Source: Caprimulgus europaeus (Eukaryota > Chordata > Aves > Caprimulgiformes > Caprimulgidae). From it: a stretch of 64,000 nucleotides of DNA. The position numbers were made by a program, and so were the translations under genes. The stretch is from assembly GCA_907165065.1 (NCBI GenBank), contig OU015532.1:47410839-47474838 (forward strand). Direction: 5' to 3'. The notes beneath the pieces were generated by a model. The model was not told where the DNA came from and made no database searches. It saw only the letters and a program-made list of their open reading frames with translations. Shown piece after piece: positions 1 to 11,480 of this stretch (the stretch's first letter is position 1; each line of letters opens with the position of its first letter).

Positions 1-2887
1 TTCTGACTTGAGCATTGCACCGTGATGAGACTCATTTATGAGAGAATGTGGTCCTTGGAGCTTAACTGAGTTGTTTATTGGTTTGTTTTGATTTTTTTTT
101 TAACCTCCTTGTTAATAGTATTTCTTCTGCTATTGATTTCTAATGGGAGTTGGGAGCTTTTTTCCCTTAGAGATTCTTATTAAATCCCTGCAATTAGAGG
201 AAAAAAAAATTACACTGACCAGGAAAGCTGTATTAATTGGTAACTCAATATAGTTTGACCCAGATCATCTGTGTTTCTGCCTGGGTGTTCCCCTGCCATC
301 TGAGGGGCTCTGAGTTCTGTCTGTCTTCAGAAGAGCTGTGGTTTTCAGGAGCTGGGCTCTCACGTTGAAGCAGGGGTAGTGTTACCTTCCGTTCTTATTT
401 TAAGTGAGAAGACAACAGTTTTCTGTGGTCAGATATGAACCTCAGAATTAGTGCCCTTCAGAAAGAGGAGAAAAAGCTGAATTGCGAAGGACTTTTGGAA
501 AATGTTTCAAACTTTTCACGGCAGATTCTATTTCTGTAAAATTTCATCAAATTTCAGCACTACTTTTCATGAATTTTCTTTTCCCTTGCCATTCTTTATC
601 TGCCTTATGTATTTTTAGAACTCAGTTGAATAACTGCTTTGGTTTCTTCAGATGCTGCCACCCATATTTTGCCTAACTGAGATGTTCTGTTTTCAGAATA
701 CACCTGACATTGAGTAAATTACATGGGACATAACGGCTTTCACAGCCTTGGGAGCCTGCTGCTATTGTTCATGGATCTTTAAATGTTTAAACGTTGTACT
801 TAGGGTGTATGTCCAAGAGATTGTGTCTCAGACCTTTGAGTTCTTTTGTTTTTATAAATCATCAAGAGGTTTTTGGAAAAAACGTTTAAACTAAAGAAAT
901 ATTTGCTTTTACAAGATAAACTGGCAACTTTTAATCATAATCTGGTAGTGGTTATTTAAAAAAAAAACACAATTATTTTTAGGTACTGAAAAATTTCATT
1001 TTCTTTTTCCTATTGCTGATATTAAAATACTTTTCTTTCTGAAAATAAGAATGGCTCAAGTAGAGCAAGATGACTTTCTGTAAAATACTTTATACCTGTC
1101 CATACCTAAAGGGGCTATTTTTAGCACATATAGGTCATGTCAAGGTTTCAAGGATGCCAAAAAGGGAAACTTCTATATTTTTGCTGAGGTTGTTGGTTCA
1201 TTTTTTAAATATGGACATTTGTCTACTACAAAGTAAAAGGAAAAATAATTTCACATTCTTCTTGAGTTTTGAGGTATTAATCAGTTAGGTCACTATGGAC
1301 ACAAAGTCAATCCTCTTAGTAACGTAACTGTAATATCAAACCCTCGGAGCTATCTGGCCCTTCTGCCTGGCTGTTCATTATTGGTGATAATTGCATGGGA
1401 AGGAAGTTGTTGTCTGCTCCTGCTGTTTATTCTCCAGAATAAGCATAATCCTTTGTTTGTGGACAGCACAATTAGCAGCTTTGGAAATCATAATTATTTT
1501 TATACCTGGGGCTTAGAAAATTCCGAGGGGAAAAGATACTCTTAAGCCTTATGTGAAAATATTATATTTATTTGGAGTTACTTTTCAAAGCTTCAGTTGT
1601 CTGAGATATGAGAACATCTGTAAGAGATGTTTATCTGCTCGTTCCACACGTGTGTGTGTGCATGGGTTATGGGAATGTGCATGGAACAGAGTACACAAAG
1701 CAAAAGACAGCAATAGCCAAAAAAGCAAAACAGTGACACAAGACATGGCACAAAAGTGAGCACCCAAACAGCGTGCTATCCTAGAACAGAGATATCATGG
1801 ACTGACAGAATAGATTTGATCTTCCCGAGTACCTCACGGAACTGGTACGAGCCAGCCTGGCTGGGAAGGCTGGGAAAGAGAGAAGCCAACCTGTGAGCGG
1901 GTGGCCCAAGCAGGGCAGCTTTTCCTTCCCCTCGGGCAACCCTTGTCTGTCTCTGTAGCAGGTGTTGGTGTGGTGTTCTTGGCCCTGTTTCCAGTGGGAG
2001 GGTGATGGGCTGCAAACACATGCTTTGTCCAATGCCTTATCCAGTACAAGTTCAGACAAATTGCCATGCTTCAGAAGGCAGGTGTTGTATTGTCAGACTC
2101 AGAACTCACCTCACTTCTCTAATGTCACAGGGATATTAAGCCTCGTAGGTAACTGTCTCAGTTCAACTAGGACAGGTGTTGGCATTCCTGTTCATACTGG
2201 CTGAGGATATGCACACCTTCTGTTCTAGATTTCTATCTCTGTGCTTGAGGATATCATACTTTCTACTGTAAAACATAGTGATACATTTCAATCTGTTAAT
2301 TTATCAGTTGTTTGTATCACCAGCACTCAGTATAGACAGTGTGGCCAGGAACTAGAAATTGCCTAAATTAAAAACAAAATCATTTAAAAAACGTAATTTC
2401 ATGGTTCAGTTTAATTTCTACATCTATGATTTTAAAAAATAACTGATGACTTTGATGCCAGGGATGAAATTTTATTTCTGTAGGCCCAACACACTTGTGA
2501 AAGCAATCTTCATTCTACTTTGATTTCTTCATCATCAGAAAAATAGCCAGTTAAATTGCAGCTTTTCTATCAGTGGTAGTAATTTGACAAGAATAGCGAG
2601 CTCAATTTTAAGCTTTGAGCTGAGTTGGTGACTAAGAAAGCAAAAAATATTCTCCACTGAAGCTAAGCATACTTGATTTGTGGTTGCTGAAATGATTAAT
2701 GTTAAACCTCATAATACATTTTTCTTGAGAGTCACTTTAAGGTAGATCAACATTAAAACAATAGTTAAACATGTCGATTAATGCATATCAACCTCCTTTT
2801 ATTTTGGCAGAACCAACAGTTCATTTCAATTAAATTTTATTTATAACCTATTGAACCTGAGGTTCAATATATATATGGAGGTTCCAT
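1..2887. other. Unique AT-rich non-coding sequence
   Basis: No frame here resembles a protein and no repeat family is recognised apart from the conserved-looking block at 1320-1525. A more GC-rich patch lies at about 1840-2000 without an exon-like structure. Small local structures include a perfect 9-bp inverted repeat with a 1-nt spacer at 2851-2869 and a short TG run near 1648-1660. Confidence 0.6.
1320..1525. promoter_or_regulatory. Candidate conserved non-coding element
   Basis: About 200 bp with balanced composition, free of simple repeats, and dense in core motifs of developmental transcription factors: a homeodomain/POU-like ATAATTGCAT near 1386, a TAATCC paired-type site near 1446, a SOX-like CTTTGTT followed by a FOX-like TGTTTGTGG near 1451-1462, and TAATTATTTTTAT near 1490-1502. 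Its look, not an alignment, suggests an enhancer-type element. No reading frame spans it. Conservation cannot be measured from one genome. Confidence 0.25.
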
Positions 2888-3100
2888 GTAAACATGAGGA
2901 AAAACTTTTTCACTGTGAGAGTGCCAGGGCACTGGGACAGGCTGCCCAGAAAGGGTGTGGAGTCTCCATCTCTGGAGATGTTCCAACCCACCTGGACCTG
3001 TTCCTGTGTGACCTGCTCTAGGTGTTTCTGCTCTGGCAGGGGGATTGGACTACATGATCTTTCGAGGTGCCTTCCAATCCCTGACATTCTGTGATTCTGA
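2888..3100 (+). mobile_element. CR1 LINE, 3' fragment (plus)
   Basis: Truncated copy of the avian non-LTR retrotransposon CR1. It begins in the last part of ORF2: frame +2894 gives residues like MRKNFFTVRV, then a W-D-R-L-P stretch and ESPSLEMF, matching the conserved CR1 C-terminus (RKNFFT..V.HWNRLP.EVVESPSLEVF). It continues through the 3' UTR (GATTGGACTACATGATCT) to the terminal CATTCTGTGATTCTG at 3085-3099. The rest of the element is missing at the 5' side, as is usual for CR1. Several substitutions break the frame, so it is an inactive fossil. Confidence 0.9.
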
Positions 3101-3951
3101 GAAGTAGGAAGGAAACAGGAAAATGAGTTGTTTTTGCTTAAAATAATAATAATATATATATTAAAAAAATAGGTTTTTGACCTGTAAAAGCATTTAGTGG
3201 TTGCTGTCAAAACCAGAATCCATTGTATTACCAGTAATATGAAATAAAAAGAGACTGTATATTCTGAAGAGTTTGTCTAAACAAAAGCAATAAGCAAGAA
3301 CTGCCAGGGAATGAGAATGACAGCTCTGGTGGTATGAGCACACTGCACAACTTTCAGCGAGTGTAGATTGATGTTTCTGAATAAACTGTTTCAAAATGTT
3401 AAATATTCTGTGCAGACCTGTACCATGGTGCTCTCAGAGTTTGCTTTCACATCCCACTACTGCCAGTTGCCTCTTTTCAGTCAGTTTCAGTTATTCCTCC
3501 ACTAATCTGTTTTATTCTTGGGGGAAATAGCACCAATCGTGTTGAGCAAATGACCTGATTGATGGTGGTGCAGTCCAAGGCTCCAAAACAAGTCCCAGAC
3601 AGAACAAACTGTTTGTATTCTTTGGTTATTTCCTTTTTCCATATTTTTTTTTTTTATAATAAAGCCATCCATCCCCCATCTCTGCAAACAGTGGAACGTG
3701 TCTGTTACAGAAGAGATGACAGCAAGGTATTGCCTGGGCAGCAGATCTTTTGTGATCCCGTGCTCCTGAAAGCTAGATCTGGAGAGCAGTTTCGCTTATT
3801 GATGTTGCTGAGTGTCCTGGAATCCCCTTAAAGGGGTAGTGCTCGGAAGGATGGATGTGAAATGGGGAGGAGACAAGTCCTGGGAACTCATATGTCTCTG
3901 TCTGCTATTTCACAGAAAGATAGCAGTGAATATTATTTATCCTTCTCTTTG
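3101..3951. other. Unique non-coding sequence
   Basis: No gene or dispersed repeat is visible. It contains a T11 run near 3646 and a short hairpin with 6-bp arms (CCCCTT/AAGGGG) at 3824-3836. Frames here are short and unlike known proteins. Confidence 0.55.
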
Positions 3952-4020
3952 TTTCACAGAATGGCAGCCTGGTTTGGGTTGAAGGGACCTTTCCAGGCCA
4001 TCTAGTCCAACCCCCACTTG
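3952..4020 (-). mobile_element. CR1 LINE, 3' tip (minus)
   Basis: Only the last ~70 bp of a CR1 copy in reverse orientation: TTTCACAGAATGG at the terminal-repeat end, then GGTTTGGGTTGAAGGGACC and CATCTAGTCCAACCCCCACT. This is the reverse complement of the CR1 3' UTR. Similarity fades after about 4020. Extreme 5' truncation is normal for this family. Confidence 0.85.
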
Positions 4021-4224
4021 AAAGCAGCTGTGAAACTGGCTTTTGCACACAAACACATGATTTAGGGTTGGGGCTGCTGGTGGGAAGCAGCTGATGGTGC
4101 TTGTTGGGTAACCAAGGGCATCAGTGCCATGCAAACCTTGACCAGGGGCAGAGCGAGCTGGCGGGACAGCCCATGGCAACAGCTGTGTCTTACACAGCAC
4201 ATTTGGCTGCTGCTGTCTGCTGAA

Positions 4225-4411
4225 AATGAAACGTTGTGAGGGACTGGAAAAGGTTTATCCAGCAACCATAGACAATGAAACGTTGTGAGGGACTGGAAAA
4301 GGTTTATCCAGCAAACACAGACAATGAAACGTTGTGAGGGAATGGAAAAGGTTTACCCAGCAAACAAAATGAAATGTTGTGAGGGACTGAAAAAGATTTA
4401 CCCAGCAAACA
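4225..4411. repeat. 49-bp minisatellite, ~4 copies
   Basis: Four head-to-tail units starting at 4225, 4274, 4323 and 4368, so the period is 49, 49 and 45 bp. The unit contains AATGAAACGTTGTGAGGGA followed by CTGGAAAAGGTTTAYCCAGC. The first three copies differ at a few positions; the fourth lost about 4 bp and is more diverged. The plus strand stays open across most of the array (frame 4285-4476) because the unit lacks stops in that frame; this is a property of the repeat and no evidence of a gene. Confidence 0.95.
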
Positions 4412-4483
4412 TACTCAGACTGGGGAAAAAAGCTGCTTTTCTTTGCTTGCACTGTGAAAGAAATACTTTAATTTGAGCACTTG

Positions 4484-4640
4484 GCCTGGTTTTGTTAGGA
4501 TAGTTAATTTTCTTCACCAGCACACCACTATTTATGCTTACACAACCCGTGGTTAACACAGCTTATCTTACACAGAAGTGCCAGTGTCTGTCTAACAGGG
4601 GAGCTGTCAAGTCCCATATTGTGAGCTCATATGAGGAAGG
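4484..4640 (+). mobile_element. Possible ERVL-type LTR start, degenerate
   Basis: The first ~40 bp (CCTGGTTTTGTTAGGATAG, then TTAATTTTCTTCACCAGC) match the conserved beginning of avian ERVL LTRs seen intact in this window at 57197 (minus). The first bases before CCTGG are not the canonical TGT. Beyond about 4525 similarity is weak. It is either an old truncated LTR or a chance match over one motif; no partner LTR, internal region or target-site duplication is visible. Confidence 0.4.
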
Positions 4641-4649
4641 ACTCATAAC

Positions 4650-4745
4650 AGGATTCTATCACTGACTAATTGTGATTTTGGACAATTTGCCTAATACAAA
4701 TATCTCTTGTCTGTAAAATGGGTATGAAAGTCGTGATATAAAGGT
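4650..4745 (+). mobile_element. MIR/L2-like ancient SINE remnant (plus)
   Basis: The run CACTGACTAATTGTGATTTT, then GGACAATTTGCC, TCTTGTCTGTAAAATGGGTA, follows the order of the MIR core and 3' part (tested order: CACTTACTAGCTGTGTGACC, TTGGGCAAGTYACTTAACC, CATCTGTAAAATGGGGATA). The TCTGTAAAATGGG block is the most diagnostic. The copy is heavily diverged. MIR/L2-derived sequences are known as rare fossils in bird genomes. Confidence 0.5.
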
Positions 4746-5518
4746 ACATATTAAAACACCCACTATGGACAGAGCCTGGAAGCAGCACACTGAGTGAACA
4801 ATGCCCTCTGCTGACTGTGGGGAGCAAAACTGCTAAAAACCTGGAAAAATACAGCTGAGAACTGTTGGAGAAGGTAAACTAGCATGATTCTATTCCTATT
4901 TATGGCCATATCTAAGGCTCTGTCTGTGACTTGTTTACTTACTGCAGATTATATATGTATGTGATTAAATATGTTTGAGGACATACTTGCAAAGTCTTTG
5001 TACACACCTGTATTTGTGTAAATGAAGCCTTTGGATAATCTAAAGATGCCAAGTCAATAGATTTTTCAGACTAGGTGGGCAGTATCCATCAATTGAATGT
5101 ATCCATCAGTACAATCCTAAAAATTAATAACTTTTGTTGAGAGTGGAAATTCTGTTGAAATCTAGAGCGAAAACAAAGAGAACAGGAATTGTGGCTGTGT
5201 TGCTCAGTACCCCAGAAGTGTTGGTGCCTGCCTGAAGTGCTTTAAGGCAAGGAAAGATTTGGGAAGAGCAGCTTGAATGGGAGTATCTAGGGAGGATAGC
5301 CCCATGGCAGCAAAGGGTCTGGGTCCTCCTGGCTGCTGCTGCTGCCCTTGGTGGGCAAACGGCATCCAAAAAGAGGTGGGTTTACTCTCAGACAGAAGAG
5401 GAGTAGGAGGAGGCAAGAATCGGAAGAGACTAAGGGAAATGGTGTAAAAAAGAGGAAGAAGGGAGCAAAATCTCCTGCAAAAATGTTTAATTATTATTCT
5501 TCATAGGTGTCTGATGTA
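4746..5518. other. Unique non-coding sequence
   Basis: No gene or recognisable transposon. Contains a (CTG)4 run near 5331-5345 and a purine-rich stretch around 5395-5470 that stays unlike any coding sequence. Confidence 0.5.
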
Positions 5519-5551
5519 AAATCACAGACTGGTTTGGGTTGAAGGGACCCA
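5519..5551 (-). mobile_element. CR1 LINE, minimal 3' tip (minus)
   Basis: About 30 bp: AAATCACAGACTGGTTTGGG then TTGAAGGGACCC, the reverse complement of the extreme CR1 3' end. It resembles the tip at 3952-4020 in carrying GGGTTGAAGGGACC. Nothing CR1-like continues past about 5551, so this is a very short insertion or one interrupted by later change. Confidence 0.65.
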
Positions 5552-8300
5552 AATGGATAGAAATGAGAGTAAGAACCAGCACTTGAAATCTTTGAGACCC
5601 TGTCAGGCTCCCTCTTCCACCTTGCAGCCGCCTGCGTTCGTGCCCACCTTCCAGCAATTTCACTTTTTCAGAGCGCATCACTGAGCGCTCCAATTGGGTT
5701 TAACATTTTGTTCTGTTACTAAAGAAACCTGGAACATGCTCCCAGACTGGCCACTCTGGCATTCCCATTATTATTTTTCTCTTCCCCAGTTTACCCACTA
5801 AAGCTTTGTGAAGGCTTTGCAGCACGTTGTTAACAGCTGTGCAGGAAGTTACAGCGGGTTTGGGTGTGTTTTGTAGATCATCTTTGGTTCCCACTGGCAC
5901 TGCTGTAAAACAGCAGAATGTTACATTAAACTACTTCATCACTATTAGATTTCAGTTTGTTATTCCAAAAACATACCCATTTTGTCCTGTGCTTGTCTCT
6001 TTGTGCTTTCTTTCCACGGTGTAATGAATCAGTGGGAGTTTTCCAGGATCAGCAGTTCCAGGAGAGTTGCAACGAGCAAGCGTAGAAAGAACAAATTTGT
6101 GCATTGCTCTGGCTAAGTCACAGGCATTGAGGGCCCAGTGTGACAAAAAGAAAGGACACTTCTTAAACTGAAAATATATAATAAATGTAATTTATTAGAG
6201 TTGCAGAGAGAGGAACAATTCATCTTATATAGGAGCACTGAGCATTTCTAAATTAGTGCATTTATCACTTGGTGCATTGTTTGGTGTTTGGATCCAAATG
6301 ATTGCTTGAATTAATAATGCCTCACAGAGGTTGGATGCAGATTTTAGGGCACACTTATTTCTCATGTAGCTGCACATGCAGAGACCTCCACAGGAGTTCA
6401 GCTGTGCTGAGGACTGAGTAAAATCCTGAACAAACACCTTAAGTATCAATAGATGACAGATACACTTAATTCACAGCAATAATGACTCAAAGCCAAGTGC
6501 CCAGTACAAATGTAAGCCAGTCTGAAAATACAAACCATTTTATGACATGTCTGCAAACACAGAGGATGTGTTGCTGTGGAGCAGGAGTACAGAGGAGATT
6601 TACCTTTATTGCTGAGGAACATCACAGACGATCTGGCAATCTCGATAAGCTTTTCCCAGATTGCATTGACTCCACAGGTCTCATGAACCGCTGATAGCCA
6701 TCATTTCCTCTGCTAAGCTTATGTGCTACATTTTCTCAAGTTGTGTATAGCTGAAATTTTATTTTCCATCCCTACCCTTACAGAAATGATATCAACATTA
6801 TTGTGCTGTTCATAAAAATGTGCAAATGTGAACTCGTGAAAAAAATTGCTGACATGAGAAATTGTAGAGAATTCTAGCCCAGACAAGTCCATCAAAGGGT
6901 GTTATTTCATTTGGGGGTGTTACACCTGCAAGCACCTTCTGTACCTGCTCAGGACAACAGCACATTGTGCAAAATAATGTAGGCAGTAAACAGTCCTCAG
7001 ATTTTAAGAGCAATTTGATGAAGTCTTTTGTTGCTACCTGTAGTTTAGCTGAGATATAAACTCTGATATTTTGATTACAGCATTTTCTGTGTAATACAGG
7101 AATATCTAACTCTTGCAATGGTCAGAATGGCTGCTGTTTCTTCATATACTCATTTATGGTCATATATACAATTCCTATCAGTTACCAATGGCAAAAGGAG
7201 AAGCAACACCAATAGCCAAAACTTGCATCTGTTGCTCAAAAGGAGGCATAATTATTCTAGAAATTTTAGAATTATTTTAGAAATTGTAAGTAGGTGGGAA
7301 GTTAAAGGTCTGCCTTACCTTATTTTAAATGATAGGAAGTTGTTTTCTTTCTGACTTACTTATGCATGAGACTTCTGTGAATAACTTTTCAATTAATTTG
7401 CAGTTCTGCAAGATAAAAGCTCTTTGGTTTTAATTCTGTGAAATAGATCTCTTTAAAATATATAGTAAACTAAAAGTTTTAAAGAATCAAATTAAATGTT
7501 CTATGTTTGATGTCCTTTAAAATAAGTTCTACTTTTAATATACAAAATTCTAAATGAAGAATGATTTGAGTAAAACCCAAAATATTTAGCATTGTGAAAA
7601 GCTAAACTTTTAAAAGTGCTATCCTAAGAATGGATTGAATGTCCTTTCAAACCAGAGACTGGTGAGCATTAGACATTTTAAGTAAGTGTTGTGCTTGCTG
7701 TCTTAATTTCAATAATGGCTGGATATTTTCTTGATACTACAACTGATCTCATACGGTACAACACCGTGCTGGTGGAGGGGTAGAGCAAATGTCTAATTTC
7801 TGCTTTAATTAACTAGATGTTCTTTAGTGTAGAAAAGCTTATTTTTTGTGCAAAGTAAAGAGTAGGGGCTATGTCATTGAAAGGGATAAATGATAGACTT
7901 GAGAAAACTTATTTAATGTAGCTCTTGGTTTACTCTAAGGAGCCATACTGAAAAAAAATGAAAACAAAAAGCAAAAAGAAAGTTAAGTTTGGTCTTCTGT
8001 GGGAGCTGATAACTGGCTGATGTGGAAGGGGGCCCATGGGCTTCACTCAGGATGTGGCCTGGTGTTGTTGTTGTTTCCATCCATCTGGAAACTTAAGATC
8101 ACCACAACTTGAGGAACAGTGCAAAAGAATGAAGTCACTTGCACCTTTATTTAATGTTGAACTGCATGATGACAGTGTTTTGTCTTTGGATTAGCTGTAG
8201 GTCGTTTCTGACAACAGTGAATCTGTTATTCCAGGAGCCAAAACTGGATATTGTAGCTACTGGCTTTTTTTGACCTATTCAACCTAGTGAGTTCTAATGT

Positions 8301-8376
8301 GGTGGGGTTTTGGTTTTGCTTGTTTTGTTGGGAGTTTTTGTGTTGTTGGGATCTTTTTGTTGTTTTTTTTTTTTTA
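8301..8376. repeat. T/G low-complexity tract
   Basis: An irregular run built from GGTTTT, TTGTTTTG and TTGTTGGG blocks ending in a T13 run and AAAAT. It is one of about ten similar GGTTT-type tracts in the window. Confidence 0.7.
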
Positions 8377-10422
8377 AAATATTGAGTCCTCTAGACTTTG
8401 GATGTGCAAGCATTCACTGACTGCTGGTTTTGTGACAGTATAAATATTCTTGTTGATAATCTCTCTAAATCTGAGATTATTTTTTTTTTTTAATTTATAA
8501 CACTTAGTTTTCCATATTTATTGGCCAAAAATGGTTTTAGAATAGAAGAATGTAGAAAATAATAGTTATTAAATATCCACAAACAAAACCCCCTGGGTTT
8601 AGCACATAGAAATATACACATTACTTGTAAGAACCAGTAGGCAGAGGTTCTGCAGCACAGTATTGCTAATGTAGAAACTTACACTTAAAATGACAACAGA
8701 CTTTCAAATTACTGTTTGAAAGACTCACATATATTTAAAGATATCCAATCTTCTTTTGTGATTTTGATTTACTTGGAGTCTCCCTTTTTGACACAACATA
8801 GTTCAAATATTTTGTTATTTTTCATTGTAAGCATTCCCAATCATTTTTAATGATACCGAATCACTGATATTTCATCCTCAGTTTTTGTCAACTTGGACAA
8901 CAAAAATGTGATTATTAATTCTAAGCAACTTTCTGAAATGTCTGGAGGTGACATCAGATAGGTATTTGGACCTAAAACTCTTTACTTCTGTGTTTATTTG
9001 TAGATTGTCATCTGACCTTTTTAATCAATTCTTAGCTCCTTGGATTTGATGCTTATGCTTCAGCTCTGCAAAAAAAAAGAATTGTATGTACTCTAAGACT
9101 AAAGGAAACCTTCCCCCCAAAAAATTGCCAAAATGATTATTTGGAATCCTACAAATAAGATCAATAAGAGCAGTTATGCAAAGAAAATGAGTGCTGTAAC
9201 ATTCAGTTTTCATTTCACTGACCATAAACCATTTGATTCCCAACATGGTACAGCAGCCTGAAGGTGTGTGACTGTCACTGGTCAATGTACACTTTAATAC
9301 AATATCCAACTTCAGTATAACAAATAGAAGCCTTCACAATTGTTAACTCTGGACTCAGCAGTGTTTAATTCATTATTACATACACTGCTGCATGGAAATG
9401 TTAAGCATATTATTCCTTTTCAGTGGGTTGGGAAATGGCATGAATCTGCCTCGTAACTGCAGAGCCGTCACGTGTATGTATCTGCTGGTGAGAATCTGTC
9501 ATACCTTCCATTTTTTGCTTAATCCACAAGGCTGGAAATTTATTACAACTTTTATCTGGAGCACCAGGGTTCTAGCTTTAATTCAAAGGTAGGACAAAAT
9601 AGCAGCTAGTCCAGTATACCAGCTGCTATGGACATTTTATACTCAGGATGAGCTTCCTTTGATCAGTGGACACAAAAAGTCCACATTTCCCCCTGGAAGC
9701 AGAATTGACAGGAACAAATCTACAATTCTAACTTATTATTCTCATTTTCTGAAATAATCTTACCAAAATACAGTAATGATTTTCTGCTACGCTTATGAGA
9801 ACATTTCCTTGCATCCCTACCCTAATGAGGTGACCTTTATATGATGCATCTATTTCTTTGCTCGATATCGTATACCTGACCTTCTAAGAATTACCAGCAA
9901 GTACATGGCTGTTATGAAGTGCAATAAGTTAGACATAAGCAGTGGCTCCTATTACCTCCAATCCAACAGATTAAAATAAAATAATAAACCAGGGCCTGAA
10001 AAAGGCTAGGGAAGAGGACAAAAGTTCATAACTAAAATGATTTCATTACTGCATTTCACTAATGAAACGTGGTCAGCCACAGCAATTCCACTCAGTGAAA
10101 ACGGAGAAATGGAATATCTAGCATGGCAGAGCTCGATGTGTGGAAGTAGCTATTTGCATAAGTGTGGAGTGATAAATCCAAAAAGCAGAAAAGGAAAATA
10201 ATGAGAGGATCCACAACTCCTTTGTAATCATTGGATTGTGTTAGGAATGGCAAATAGCAAAGTTATCACCTGCTCATGTCCCATCCTCTCATAATCATCT
10301 TAATTTCAAGAGCACAAAGTGTCAAGAAAAGTAGTTGTGTAGCTCTCCACACCTAAGAAGTTATTTCAATAGTATTCATTTCTTGGCAGAGAAAAATTTG
10401 TAATTTTTTTAAGCTTTACTCC

Positions 10423-10506
10423 GTTGGGTTTTTTTCGTTGTTGGTTGGGTTTGTTTTTTTTTAAAAAAAAAAAACAAACACAGAAACCCCCCCCAAAAAA
10501 CCCCTC
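10423..10506. repeat. Fold-back low-complexity palindrome
   Basis: GTTGGGTTTTTTTCG and GGTTGGGTTTG run into T9 followed directly by A12, then CAAAC, CAGAAACC and CCCCCCCCAAAAAACCCC. The centre, 10449-10479, is a perfect 14-bp stem (GTTTGT9 with A9CAAAC) with a 3-nt loop, and outer GGGTTTTTTT and AAAAAACCCC blocks extend it imperfectly. Confidence 0.8.
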
Positions 10507-11011
10507 AGACTGTCTTTAAGCCAGTTTGAAGAGACCTATATCAAAATCCTCCTGCACTGCAGAGGCAGGCAGAACTGGCTGCTGAATACACAGCCATAAG
10601 CGCTTTGGGCAAGAAGCAAATGTTGAACACCACTTGCACTCTCAGTTGATTTGCACAGTAGCCACAGTAAGGAAATATCGTTCCAGTGATGTTTCCCAAC
10701 TCGCAGTGATATCCTCTGTTTAGGGCATTTTGCTTGCTGTCATTTGAGTTTAATGGAGAATGTTCAGCAGAAGCTGCAATGTAACAGCCAGAAACTCACC
10801 ACCTCTGTTTGAATTGTACCTCTGCTTCAAGAATTTGATCTGCAAAACATGTTTTGACCGAAACAGTTATGCACTCTGAATATATTGTCCTCTATACTCC
10901 TTTTATGCTCTTGCAGACTTGAATAACCTCATCTAGAAAGCCTCAGGAAAAGTTTGTGATATATGTGCTTTCTTACCTGTGTGTTACACAATGATTAGCG
11001 ATGCTACAAAA

Positions 11012-11089
11012 GTCATAGACTCATAGGATCATTTAGGTTGAAAAAGACCCTTAAGATCATTGAGTCCAACCATAAATCAGTAACACCAT
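11012..11089 (-). mobile_element. CR1 LINE, 3' tip, older subfamily (minus)
   Basis: Starts with AGTCATAGACTCATAGGATC (reverse complement of the terminal repeats), then ATTTAGGTTGAAAAAGACCC and TTAAGATCATTGAGTCCAACC. The AAAAGACC and GAGTCCAACCATAAA wording differs from the GAAGGGACC type seen elsewhere here, pointing to a different CR1 subfamily. It is truncated to ~78 bp. Confidence 0.85.
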
Positions 11090-11389
11090 TTAAATATTTT
11101 TCTTTTTTTCCTGAGTACAAAGAAATGTAATGTCTCAAATATTCAGTAACCAAAACCTAGTTTTCTTCTGAATTGCTAAAAGCTATAAAATGCTGCTGTT
11201 ATAGATGTGCAGAGACCTCCTCCTCCCCAGCTTTCATTATATAAAATATACAAACATGAAAGATGAGCACGCTAAAATCCTGTGCTGCAGTTTTAGAGGA
11301 TGCTCACCCTTGTCTGATGTTCCAAATGGTGCTAAAATGTTTATTATTATTATTAGAGTTTCCAGGCCCCATTGTTTTAATGTGTATTT
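11090..11389. other. Unique non-coding sequence
   Basis: No gene visible. Includes an imperfect (ATT)n run at about 11340-11355. Confidence 0.5.
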
Positions 11390-11480
11390 TCTCACAAATC
11401 CCTGGTGAGCAAAGTAGGTACCGTTACTTCAGTCCTAGAGACAGGCTCAGAGAGAAGTGCACTTGCCCATGCCTTTGAAG
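11390..11480 (-). mobile_element. MIR/L2-like ancient SINE remnant (minus)
   Basis: ACAAATCCCTGGTGAGCAA, GTAGGTACCGTTA, AGACAGGCTCAGAGAGAAGT and GCACTTGCCCATGCC follow the reverse-complement order of MIR (ACAACCCTATGAGGTAGGTA, TTATTATCC, GATGAGGAAACTGAGGCACA, GAGAGGTTAAGTRACTTGCC). The spacing is close to that expected. It is strongly diverged, so the family call is tentative. Confidence 0.45.

Larger units (their letters stand above)
5552..11011. other. Unique AT-rich non-coding sequence
   Basis: About 5.4 kb without a supported gene. A GC-richer patch at 5590-5690 has no exon-like splice pair. Low-complexity tracts at 8301-8376 and 10423-10506 are listed separately. A perfect 8-bp hairpin with a 13-nt loop lies at 9600-9628. 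A minus-strand segment at about 10799-10838 is bounded by a perfect GTGAGT donor and a TTTTGCAG acceptor, but it is only 40 bp and has a poor pyrimidine tract, so it is not called. Confidence 0.55.

Noticed and set aside
2848-3210. 120-codon minus-strand frame
   Set aside because: Antisense to the plus-strand CR1 at 2888-3100.
10799-10838. 40-bp minus-strand segment between TTTTGCAG and GTGAGT
   Set aside because: The pyrimidine tract is poor and the segment too short; expected by chance among many GTGAGT sites.
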